A stretch of DNA of 5,820 bases, taken from the NCBI GenBank assembly GCA_050330975.1, contig JBHJHK010000421.1:1-5820 (forward strand), given 5' to 3'. Source of the stretch: JBHJHK01 sp050330975 (GTDB taxonomy: Bacteria; Pseudomonadota; Gammaproteobacteria; Competibacterales; Competibacteraceae). The notes below the pieces were generated by a model. The model made no database searches, had not been told where the DNA came from, and saw only the letters and a program-made list of their open reading frames with translations. The translations under genes were made by a program, and so were the position numbers. This document shows positions 1 to 5,416 of the stretch, piece after piece; position 1 is the stretch's first letter; each line of letters starts with the position of its first letter.

Positions 1-201
1 ATCGTCACAGCGAATTTGGGTTTCGATGATGTGAGCGTGCTGTTGGGGGGGGGCGACGGCACCTTCGGGCCCCAGACGAACTTTGACGTAGGCCGTACTC
101 CTGAGTCCGTCACCCTAGGGGATGTGAATGGCGATGGGCGACTCGACATCGTCACCGCGAATAACGTGGATGTGAGCGTGCTGCTGAATCAGGGCCCCTA
201 A
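1..201 (+). CDS. VCBS/FG-GAP repeat protein, C-terminal end (5' end outside window)
   Basis: The reading frame is open from base 1 and stops at 199-201, leaving the last 66 residues of a larger protein. It contains a full FG-GAP/VCBS-type repeat and part of a second. The calcium-binding-like loop D-V-N-G-D-G-R-L-D (residues 41-49 of the fragment) is followed by I-V-T-A-N, and V-S-V-L-L-G-G-G-D-G-T-F is the other half of the unit. The DNA is also repeated: bases 1-15 and 148-162 differ at one position, as do 28-45 and 169-186, so the unit is about 141-147 bp. Such repeats form beta-propeller blades in secreted or surface proteins of integrin-like fold; the ligand cannot be inferred. The chain ends shortly after a blade strand (V-L-L-N-Q-G-P), a natural end for this family. 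A run of nine G at 45-53 lies in the coding sequence. The family call is firm; the full architecture is unknown. Confidence 0.85.
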   Translation: MVTANLGFDDVSVLLGGGDGTFGPQTNFDVGRTPESVTLGDVNGDGRLDIVTANNVDVSVLLNQGP

Positions 202-251
202 CCCCCGAGCCCGAGGACGGCTCATCCGGGACAGGATCGCCCCGCCCTCTC

Positions 252-587
252 ATGGTGATCTCGTCCCCCAAGACCTATTGCCCCCTGGAGGGCGAGGCCA
301 GGCTTGTGCTCACCGCCACCTCAAAGCTTGCGATGCCAAGTGAGTGCCCAGTGTCCCGCACTTCCCCCCTAGGAGGTGGTGCGGGAGAGGACGTCGTCAG
401 CACGGTGAGTATCGGGTTGGATGGGACGTGGGTGATGATGGAGGAAGAGGGTTATCGCGAGGCGATGACCGGCCCCATCGCCTTGTACAATGCCAAGGGC
501 GAGCGACTACACACGATCTACACCGGGGCGGCCCCAGAACCGGGCAAGGCCACCTTCTTCGCGCGCTTGAGCGGTGCCGGAGGCTGA
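252..587 (+). pseudogene. ISKra4-family transposase remnant, internally deleted and truncated
   Basis: This 111-codon frame looks like two separate parts of an ISKra4-type transposase joined together. Residues 9-27 (Y-C-P-L-E-G-E-A-R-L-V-L-T-A-T-S-K-L-A) resemble the N-terminal zinc-ribbon-like region. Residues 49-107 (from V-S-T-V-S-I-G-L-D-G-T-W through G-Y-R-E-A, the A-L-Y-N-A-K-G-E-R-L-H-T-I-Y block and G-K-A-T-F-F-A-R-L) resemble the start of the catalytic domain. Asp57 is the likely first acidic residue of the DDE triad; the other two would lie beyond the stop and are missing. Intact members are several hundred residues long, so over two thirds is lost. The linker at about residues 28-48 matches neither part and marks the deletion junction. 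The ATG at 252 is only nominal, because the frame is open upstream. No terminal inverted repeats or target duplication were found. Family assignment is from remembered motifs, not a search. Confidence 0.6.
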
Positions 588-731
588 TGGGGTGATCACC
601 TTGCGCCCACTGGTGATGAGTGACCTTCGCTGATCACAGTTTTGGAACGAACTCGATCGCTACGGCTTTCCCATCACTCTGTAACAATAGAATTCATCCT
701 ATTAAAGGTTGCACCCCCGAGAGTTGCTCCA

Positions 732-760
732 TTGATTTTAAGGCTTTTATTTTCTATTTT
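732..760 (+). promoter_or_regulatory. Possible sigma70-type promoter for the methyltransferase gene
   Basis: TTGATT (732-737) and TATTTT (755-760) are separated by 17 bp and match four of six bases each of the -35 and -10 consensus. They lie 31 bp upstream of the ATG at 791. The surrounding DNA is AT-rich, so chance matches are likely and confidence is low. Confidence 0.25.
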
Positions 761-778
761 TACAGTGACGACAAACAC

Positions 779-782
779 AGGA
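779..782 (+). promoter_or_regulatory. Ribosome binding site deciding the methyltransferase start
   Basis: AGGA lies 8 nt upstream of the ATG at 791. It supports that start over the GTG at 620, which opens the same frame but has no recognisable family sequence after it. Confidence 0.55.
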
Positions 783-790
783 TCTATATC

Positions 791-1435
791 ATGGAACCAA
801 AAAAACTGTTAAAACATAAAGGCCTTAGCAATCTATCCAACAACAGCGAAGATATTGCCAAATACTACGACAACTGGTCTAGTGATTATGATGAGACGCT
901 TGCCCAATGGCGTTACGATGCACCTGAACAAGTGGCTTCGATACTTATGGCTGAACTGTCGCCGCAGTCGGTGATTCTAGATGCGGGGTGTGGTACTGGA
1001 CTAAGTGGTAAAGCATTGCGTTCAGTGGGATTTGAAACCATTGACGGAATTGACGTTTCCAGCCATTCCCTAAAAACAGCCGCAATGTCCGGCACCTATA
1101 ACACTCTATGTTTGGTGGACATGCAAAATCTCCCTTTCCCCATTCAAGATAATCAATATGAAGGATTGATTTGTGTGGGTGTTTTGACGTACTTAACTGA
1201 CATTATTGGCACGTTGCGGGAATTCAACAGAATAGTTAGACCGAAGGGGAGTATCGTTTTTACGCAGCGAACCGACTTATTTGCAAAGCATGATTTACGG
1301 AGCATACTTAAAGAGCTCTCCGACGAGGGCCAGATCGAACGCGTACGCATCTCTGAACCCCATCCTTATCTACCGAACAATGAGGAATTTAGCGATAAGA
1401 TCCTGGTACACTATATCTCTTATGAAGTAGTGTAA
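791..1435 (+). CDS. Class I SAM-dependent methyltransferase, METTL27-like
   Basis: This 214-residue protein is a small, cytoplasmic (no signal or membrane segment) Rossmann-fold methyltransferase. Residues 24-45 (K-Y-Y-D-N-W-S-S-D-Y-D, then R-Y-D-A-P) form the N-terminal signature also seen in the METTL27/WBSCR27 group. Motif I is V-I-L-D-A-G-C-G-T-G (61-70), which binds SAM. Asp88 in G-I-D-V-S is the likely ribose-binding acid. L-V-D-M-Q-N-L-P-F (108-116) and Y-E-G-L-I-C-V-G-V-L-T-Y (123-134) match the adenine-binding and strand-4 regions. R-I-V-R-P-K-G-S-I-V-F-T (147-158) is the post-motif loop with the usual Pro/Gly. Length is normal for a stand-alone domain. The substrate is unknown; the group contains small-molecule methyltransferases. 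The start at 791 has an AGGA site 8 nt upstream. The gene stands alone and is clearly lower in G+C than both neighbours, which suggests horizontal transfer. Methyltransferase is certain; the subgroup is moderately sure. Confidence 0.85.
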   Translation: MEPKKLLKHKGLSNLSNNSEDIAKYYDNWSSDYDETLAQWRYDAPEQVASILMAELSPQSVILDAGCGTGLSGKALRSVGFETIDGIDVSSHSLKTAAMSGTYNTLCLVDMQNLPFPIQDNQYEGLICVGVLTYLTDIIGTLREFNRIVRPKGSIVFTQRTDLFAKHDLRSILKELSDEGQIERVRISEPHPYLPNNEEFSDKILVHYISYEVV

Positions 1436-1655
1436 TTTGGCGCACAACACATGATACAGGCGTCCTAGTGAATGGTGTGCTTTGGAGACAGATCATTGCC
1501 CTCAGTTTGCCCATCGATGGAGCTGGAAATCAGCTCGGGGAATCTGGCCGGCGGCTGGGTGGATGCACCTTCACGCTATCCCGTGACGGCGATCAATGCC
1601 CCCCGGCGTCCGAGGCATCACAATGGGGCCATCCCGTTACAACAGGAGCCTGGTC
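1436..1655. other. Intergenic region, no gene or clear terminator seen
   Basis: This 220-bp gap separates two same-strand genes. Composition returns from AT-rich to G+C-rich at about 1440-1520. I see no convincing hairpin plus T-run after the methyltransferase, and no promoter I would defend, although the gap is long enough for the downstream gene to have its own. The frame of the next gene is open back to a start at 1596, but that extension precedes a strong ribosome binding site and a signal peptide and is unlikely to be translated. Confidence 0.5.
1644..1648 (+). promoter_or_regulatory. Ribosome binding site for the thioredoxin/DsbD-like gene
   Basis: AGGAG lies 7 nt before the ATG at 1656. 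It selects this ATG over the in-frame start at 1596, and the chosen start puts a typical signal peptide at the N-terminus. Confidence 0.7.
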
Positions 1656-2882
1656 ATGGTGCGACGACAACTGGTCCTGGGGGTGTTGCTCGGGTTCATG
1701 GGCTGGACCGCAGTAGCGGCTCCCGAAGCTCAAGGCGACGCCGTCACCTTGCACTTTTACTGGTCCAAGAGCTGCCCCCACTGTCAACAAGCTCGGGCTT
1801 TTTTGCCCGAATTATTGGCCACCCGTCCCTGGGTCATCCTCGACAGTCGAGAGCTGAGCGAAAGCGCCGAGAATCGCCGCGCCTACCTGGAGATGACTGA
1901 GCAGTTGGGGGAAGAGCCCCGGGGCGTACCCGCCTTTGCCTTTTGCGATCAGCTGATGATCGGCTTTGACGACGCCCAGGGGATGGGAGCTTGGCTGGGA
2001 GCAGCCCTGGATCGCTGTGGCGGGGTGGCGGTGGCCGGGGAGGTCGCCACCGGTGATCAGCCCGTGCGCTTGCCGGGGCTAGGGGCCCTGGATAGCGGCC
2101 AGTGGTCGCTGCCGCTGTTGACCCTGTTGATTGCCGGGGTCGATGCCTTTAACCCCTGTGCCTTCTTCGTGTTGCTGTTTTTATTGAGTTTACTGGTCCA
2201 CGCCCGCAGCCGGTTGCGGATGGCCTTGGTGGGAAGCGTTTTCGTCGCCTTCTCTGGGATTTGGTATTTCGCCTTTATGGCCGCTTGGCTCAACGTCTTT
2301 GCCTGGTTTGGGGAACTGCGACTCCTGACCCTCGTGGCTGGGCTGTTGGCCATCACCGTGGCGACCCTCAACATCAAAGACTACTTCTACTTCAAAGTGG
2401 GACCCTCTTTGACCATCCCCGAGGAGGCCAAACCGGGGCTCTTTGCCCGCATGCGCAAGCTCATGGGCGCCGAGAAGATCCCAGCCCTATTGGTGGGCAC
2501 GGTGGTGTTGGCCGCAGCCGCCAACAGCTATGAGCTCCTCTGCACCGCCGGTTTTCCCATGGTCTACACCCGCATTTTAACCCTAGCGGAGCTGTCGACG
2601 CCGGCCTACTACGGCTATCTGGCCCTTTACAACCTCATCTACATCATACCCCTGGCGGTGATCGTGGCGGTGTTTACCGCCACCTTGGGGGCCCGCAAGC
2701 TCGGCGAACGGGAGGGGCGCATCCTCAAGTTGACCGCGGGGCTTTTGATGTTGGGACTGGGGTTGGCGCTGGTCTTCGAGCCCAGCTGGCTCAACCAGCT
2801 CGGCTTTAGTGTGGTGCTCATCGCCCTCACGACCTTGGTGACTATATTGGTGGTGCGCCTAAGGCCCCTTGCCCATCCATGA
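1656..2882 (+). CDS. Exported thioredoxin-like domain fused to a DsbD/CcdA-like membrane domain
   Basis: This 408-residue protein probably moves electrons or disulfides across the inner membrane. Residues 1-21 form a signal peptide: basic M-V-R-R, hydrophobic core, A-V-A cleavage motif. Residues 30-120 are a thioredoxin-like domain with active site C-P-H-C (40-43) after F-Y-W-S-K-S and the probable cis-proline Pro92 in G-V-P-A-F; Cys97 and Cys121 are extra. From about residue 150 there are roughly six to seven membrane segments (near 152-180, 188-213, 221-240, 276-298, 318-342, 357-373, 381-402). Two membrane cysteines, Cys168 in F-N-P-C-A-F and Cys296 in L-L-C-T-A-G-F-P, sit near Pro and Gly like the redox pair of DsbD/CcdA. 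In E. coli DsbD the thioredoxin domain follows the membrane domain; here it precedes it. Substrates could include periplasmic disulfide or metal-handling proteins; no neighbour tells which. The start at 1656 is supported by AGGAG 7 nt upstream. Confidence 0.85.
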   Translation: MVRRQLVLGVLLGFMGWTAVAAPEAQGDAVTLHFYWSKSCPHCQQARAFLPELLATRPWVILDSRELSESAENRRAYLEMTEQLGEEPRGVPAFAFCDQLMIGFDDAQGMGAWLGAALDRCGGVAVAGEVATGDQPVRLPGLGALDSGQWSLPLLTLLIAGVDAFNPCAFFVLLFLLSLLVHARSRLRMALVGSVFVAFSGIWYFAFMAAWLNVFAWFGELRLLTLVAGLLAITVATLNIKDYFYFKVGPSLTIPEEAKPGLFARMRKLMGAEKIPALLVGTVVLAAAANSYELLCTAGFPMVYTRILTLAELSTPAYYGYLALYNLIYIIPLAVIVAVFTATLGARKLGEREGRILKLTAGLLMLGLGLALVFEPSWLNQLGFSVVLIALTTLVTILVVRLRPLAHP

Positions 2883-3181
2883 GCACAGGGGACAACGCCC
2901 CCCAGCCCTCACCCCAGGTGAGGCAGCAGCTGGAGACACTGCAGGGCGCCGGGCAGCAAGCGCTGGACACCAAGCGCCACCTCGGCCAACGCGCCATGGT
3001 CTTCAAGGCAGTTCCTTTGTGGGATGCAGCATCCCAGGCACCCATCACACCTGGCGTGGGAATGAGCACGCCCCCTGGACAAATGCCCATGGGTTTCCAG
3101 AAAAGGGCCCACAAAGGCGTTTTCTCAGTCGCGGATAGTCCACCTTGGAACGGTGGCGGCGATCCATGGGCAAGCGCCTGA
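2879..3181 (+). CDS. Doubtful 100-residue ORF coupled to the thioredoxin/DsbD-like gene
   Basis: The ATG overlaps the stop of the preceding gene as ATGA, a layout typical of translational coupling. Residues 9-45 read as a Gln-rich amphipathic segment (Q-V-R-Q-Q-L-E-T-L-Q-G-A-G-Q-Q-A-L) with G/C-rich third positions, as expected for a gene here. The second half runs through the inverted-repeat element at 3014-3117 and then antisense to the ligase gene, and is proline/glycine-rich without a recognisable domain. It may be a small gene whose 3' end was replaced by the element, or a chance frame in G+C-rich DNA. I recognise no family. Confidence 0.18.
   Translation: MSTGDNAPQPSPQVRQQLETLQGAGQQALDTKRHLGQRAMVFKAVPLWDAASQAPITPGVGMSTPPGQMPMGFQKRAHKGVFSVADSPPWNGGGDPWASA
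3014..3117. repeat. 104-bp palindrome-rich element with 10-bp inverted ends
   Basis: The ends are perfect inverted repeats: CCTTTGTGGG (3014-3023) and CCCACAAAGG (3108-3117). Inside lie TGGGATGCAGCATCCCA (3020-3036, 8-bp arms around one base), CCAGG/CCTGG (3034-3038 with 3050-3054), GGCGTG/CACGCC (3053-3058 with 3067-3072, 8-nt loop), and CTGG/CCAG (3075-3078 with 3097-3100) enclosing CCCATGGG (3086-3093). It lies between convergent genes and crosses the ligase stop. It could be a REP/MITE-like mobile palindrome or a two-way transcription terminator; the plus strand runs into GTTTT just past the right arm. No clean target duplication flanks it. Confidence 0.45.
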
Positions 3182-4568
3182 GCCACCTCACCCCCAAAAC
3201 GGGAAACCGCGCCCCAAGACTGTGAACAATGGCCCTGCGCCCCCGAGGAGTAACGCCGCCCTCGGGTTGTAAAACCACCCATCCCCGCCCCTGGGCATCC
3301 CCCACCAACGCCGCCTGGGCCACCCCGGGAAGCTGCCGAGCCACCGCCTCGACGGCAAAGGGATAGTACCCCGCCACCCGGGCGCTGTGGCGGCCCAGCA
3401 GCCATAGCCGCCCGGCGCCATCCAAACGACCGGCGTCGCCCGTGCGGTGCCACACCACCCCCCCCGCCACCACCTTGGTCTCCCGGTCCCGGCGGGGGTC
3501 CCCATAGCCCTGGACCACCCCGGGGCCGCTCACTTGGATCTCATCGTCCACCAGGCGCAACCCCACCTCCGCCACGGGCGCCCCCACCAGCAACCCCCGG
3601 CCCTGGGCCATGGCCCGCCAGTCGGCGTCCCCCAGTTGCGCCGTGGCGATATGGGCGATGGGCTCGGCCTCCGAAGAACCGTACAACACCGTGACCTCGC
3701 CGGGCCACTGGTCCTCCAGGCGGGCCAAGAGGTCGGGAAACACCGGACCACCGCCGGTAAACACCCGCTCGATGCCCTCGCCCCCGGGGGGCGGCGCCGC
3801 CACCCAGCGGGCCAGGCTCGCCGGGGGCAGCACCAAGCGCGTCGCCCGGTGGCGCCCCACCTGGCGGCCTAGGGAGGCCGGCCCTAGGGCGTCGGGGCCC
3901 CTGGAAAGCCCGGCGGGCAAAACGCTGGTCACCCCGTTGGCCAAGTTGGCCAACACAAACACCGCCAGGGCGGTCAACTCCACCGCCCCCGGCTCGGGGG
4001 CCATGGCCGCCGTCACCTGGCGGTGCTGGTGGGACAAAAACCCATGGCTGCGGACGATGGCCTTGGGGAGTCCCGTGGAGCCACTGGTGAAGGTGATCAA
4101 CGCCGGCGCCGCCGGGTCCAGGTCAACCCAAGACTCCCCGACCAGCCCACCACCTCGCCCCCCTGGCGACGCCCCCCAGTGGGGCAACGCCCCCAGGGCC
4201 GGTACGGCGGCGGTGGCCAGCCGGGCCCGCCAGTCCCCCACCACGGCCGTCAAGCCCAAGGGAACGAGGGTCTGGCGCCAGCAAGACCACGGCACGGCGG
4301 CGGGCAACACCGCCACGGCCCCCAGACGCCACAGGGCGATGAGGACGGCGTAGAGCTCCACCCCCAGGGGCTGGAGCACCAACAACCGCTGGCCCGGACC
4401 CACCCCGCGCCGCCCCAATTCCCGGGCCAACTGGGCCGAGTGGCGGGCCAGCTCGCCAAAGCTGACCCCGACGCGGGGGGTGACCACCGCCAACTGGGCC
4501 GGGCGGCGGGCCACCTGGTGCAAAAAGGGTTCTATGAGATTCATGGGGAGATTCATGGGGAGATTCAC
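3045..4568 (-). CDS. AMP-forming acyl ligase (ANL superfamily), OleC-like C-terminal region
   Basis: This 507-residue cytoplasmic enzyme should activate a carboxylate with ATP to an acyl-adenylate, then pass it to a thiol or another acceptor. The A3 phosphate loop is T-F-T-S-G-S-T-G-L-P-K-A (159-170), with Ala where Gly is usual. A5 is L-Y-G-S-S-E (295-300), and A7 is W-H-R-T-G-D (373-378) with the ribose-binding Asp378. In the hinge L-G-R-H-S-A-R-V (391-398) the usual Asp is missing. With Y-Y-P-F-A-V-E-A-V (401-409) and P-M-D-R-R-H-R-S-K (467-475, likely catalytic Lys475), this recalls OleC beta-lactone synthetases and related ligases rather than ordinary acyl-CoA synthetases. The last 22 residues look non-native and come from the 3014-3117 element. 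The GTG start at 4568 overlaps the upstream stop as GTGA and has GGGAG 8 nt before it; in-frame ATGs follow at 4556 and 4544. The acyl substrate is unknown. Ligase class is firm; OleC similarity is from memory. Confidence 0.88.
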   Translation of the reverse strand: MNLPMNLPMNLIEPFLHQVARRPAQLAVVTPRVGVSFGELARHSAQLARELGRRGVGPGQRLLVLQPLGVELYAVLIALWRLGAVAVLPAAVPWSCWRQTLVPLGLTAVVGDWRARLATAAVPALGALPHWGASPGGRGGGLVGESWVDLDPAAPALITFTSGSTGLPKAIVRSHGFLSHQHRQVTAAMAPEPGAVELTALAVFVLANLANGVTSVLPAGLSRGPDALGPASLGRQVGRHRATRLVLPPASLARWVAAPPPGGEGIERVFTGGGPVFPDLLARLEDQWPGEVTVLYGSSEAEPIAHIATAQLGDADWRAMAQGRGLLVGAPVAEVGLRLVDDEIQVSGPGVVQGYGDPRRDRETKVVAGGVVWHRTGDAGRLDGAGRLWLLGRHSARVAGYYPFAVEAVARQLPGVAQAALVGDAQGRGWVVLQPEGGVTPRGRRAIVHSLGARFPVLGVRWLRRLPMDRRHRSKVDYPRLRKRLCGPFSGNPWAFVQGACSFPRQV

Positions 4569-4571
4569 GGG
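4536..4571. repeat. Three tandem copies of a 12-bp unit over the ligase start codon
   Basis: On the plus strand GAGATTCATGGG occurs at 4536-4547 and 4548-4559, and GAGATTCACGGG at 4560-4571 with one C for T. On the minus strand each copy gives start codon, AAT, CTC, and the unit boundary adds CCC, so the ligase begins M-N-L-P-M-N-L-P-M-N-L from GTG, ATG and ATG. Copy-number change by slippage would keep frame but add or remove start codons and residues. Confidence 0.95.
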
Positions 4572-5416
4572 GCCAACTCCCGAACGAACAGCCGATAGCG
4601 GCGAAAGGGATGACCACAGCGGCGGCTGTGGCGACGGGATACGTTATCAACGTGCATCAGGGCGTGGACCACGGCGTCAAACCCCGCTGTCGCCGCCCAG
4701 CGATGGACCCGGTTGAACAGGTGAATCCCCACCCCGCCCCGCACCGTGGCGTAGGTCTTGAAGATCAACCGCCGCTCCTGCGCCAGCCCCAGGGGCTCGG
4801 GCATAGCTAGGGCGTAGCCCAACAGCGCCCCCCGGGCGTCCCGGGCCAGCCACAACCCCTCGGGGGGCAAGCGCCCCAGCAACGGCCCGTAGAGTCCCAA
4901 AAACGCCGGCCACCCCAGGGGGCGAAACAGCAGATTGCGGCGAAACGCCCACAGGGTCAGGCGATAGACCTCGGCGAGGGTCGCCAGGGCGTCCCGGGGA
5001 TCGAAGGGGGCGATGGCGATCCCCCGCCGGACCAGGCTGGGATCGTCCCCCGGCCCCACCCCGGCAAAGGGCGGCCGGGCGATGCTCGAGACGTAGTCGG
5101 CCAGGGGCACCAACCCAGCGGCTCCAAAGGCCGCAGCCATGGCCCCGTCATCAAAGGGCTCCAGGAAAAACGCCGGGGTGGCGTCGCCGGCTACCACACA
5201 GCGGTAGCGGTGCCAGGTGTCCCCCGCCAGGGGCCCCACCAAAAACCGCGCCCCCAGGTCTCCGGCGGCCGCCGCCGCGGCCCTCAACAGCGGCACCCAG
5301 TGGTCCGGGGAGCCCCGGAGCGCCCCCACCGCCGCCGTGGCCGCCGCGTGGAGGGGGGCGGTGCGGGGCCACAGGCGGGCCTCCGCCCCGCCCCAGTGGA
5401 GGATCAAGGGCTCCAT
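4565..5416 (-). CDS. GNAT-like acyltransferase of unknown substrate
   Basis: This is a 283-residue cytoplasmic protein. The C-terminal part carries the GNAT fold signature. A strand (L-W-L-A-R-D-A-R-G-A-L-L-G-Y-A, 188-202) is followed by F-K-T-Y-A-T-V-R-G-G-V-G-I (219-231), which matches the acyl-CoA pyrophosphate loop R/Q-x-x-G-x-G/A, here R-G-G-V-G. Next comes an amphipathic helix with N-R-V-H-R-W-A. H-A-L-M-H-V-D-N-V-S-R-R (251-262) and F-R-R-Y-R-L-F-V-R-E-L (271-281) are the typical last strand, helix and strand. The N-terminal ~130 residues (with P-L-A-D-Y-V-S-S-I at 104-112) look like a degenerate second GNAT half, as in double-GNAT or FemAB-like enzymes. The ATG at 5416 is preferred over a GTG at 5461: it follows a G-rich stretch and overlaps the upstream stop by 13 bp, while its own stop overlaps the ligase start by 4 bp. 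It probably transfers an acyl group, perhaps onto an amine related to the operon's lipid product; the substrate is a guess. Confidence 0.72.
   Translation of the reverse strand: MEPLILHWGGAEARLWPRTAPLHAAATAAVGALRGSPDHWVPLLRAAAAAAGDLGARFLVGPLAGDTWHRYRCVVAGDATPAFFLEPFDDGAMAAAFGAAGLVPLADYVSSIARPPFAGVGPGDDPSLVRRGIAIAPFDPRDALATLAEVYRLTLWAFRRNLLFRPLGWPAFLGLYGPLLGRLPPEGLWLARDARGALLGYALAMPEPLGLAQERRLIFKTYATVRGGVGIHLFNRVHRWAATAGFDAVVHALMHVDNVSRRHSRRCGHPFRRYRLFVRELAP
4577..4581 (-). promoter_or_regulatory. Ribosome binding site for the ligase gene
   Basis: On the minus strand GGGAG lies 8 nt before the GTG at 4568, inside the end of the upstream acyltransferase gene. The ATGs at 4556 and 4544 would be 20 and 32 nt away, too far, so this site favours the outermost GTG. 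Confidence 0.5.

Larger units (their letters stand above)
588..790. other. Intergenic stretch, G+C-rich turning AT-rich
   Basis: No gene is supported here. The first ~70 bp continue the G+C-rich composition of the transposase remnant and include the perfect palindrome GGTGATCACC (591-600). From about 660 the sequence becomes AT-rich and stays so through the methyltransferase gene, so this is the left boundary of a compositionally foreign segment. The methyltransferase frame is open back to a GTG at 620, but the 57 extra codons do not look like protein of that family. Confidence 0.6.

Noticed and set aside
207..223. GAGCC/GGCTC hairpin after the VCBS gene as a terminator
   Set aside because: The stem is only 5 bp and no T-run follows; such hairpins are common by chance in G+C-rich DNA.
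591..600. Perfect palindrome GGTGATCACC as an operator or insertion-sequence end
   Set aside because: It is a single 10-bp palindrome with no second copy in suitable position; a shorter TGATCA at 631-636 is not enough to suggest a regulatory array.
620..790. 57-codon N-terminal extension of the methyltransferase from a GTG
   Set aside because: It does not resemble the family, has no good ribosome binding site, and the ATG at 791 has AGGA at proper spacing.
1596..1655. 20-codon extension of the thioredoxin/DsbD-like protein
   Set aside because: It would bury the signal peptide and precedes the AGGAG site that serves the ATG at 1656.
3447..4598. Long plus-strand open frames opposite the ligase gene
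   Set aside because: They are Pro/Arg/Gly-rich antisense frames with no domain likeness, expected where G+C is high and the minus strand encodes a clear ligase.
4123..4650. Minus-strand open frame overlapping the ligase and acyltransferase ends in another frame
   Set aside because: It is a low-complexity Gly/Pro/Arg translation; the ligase and GNAT motifs lie in the other frames.
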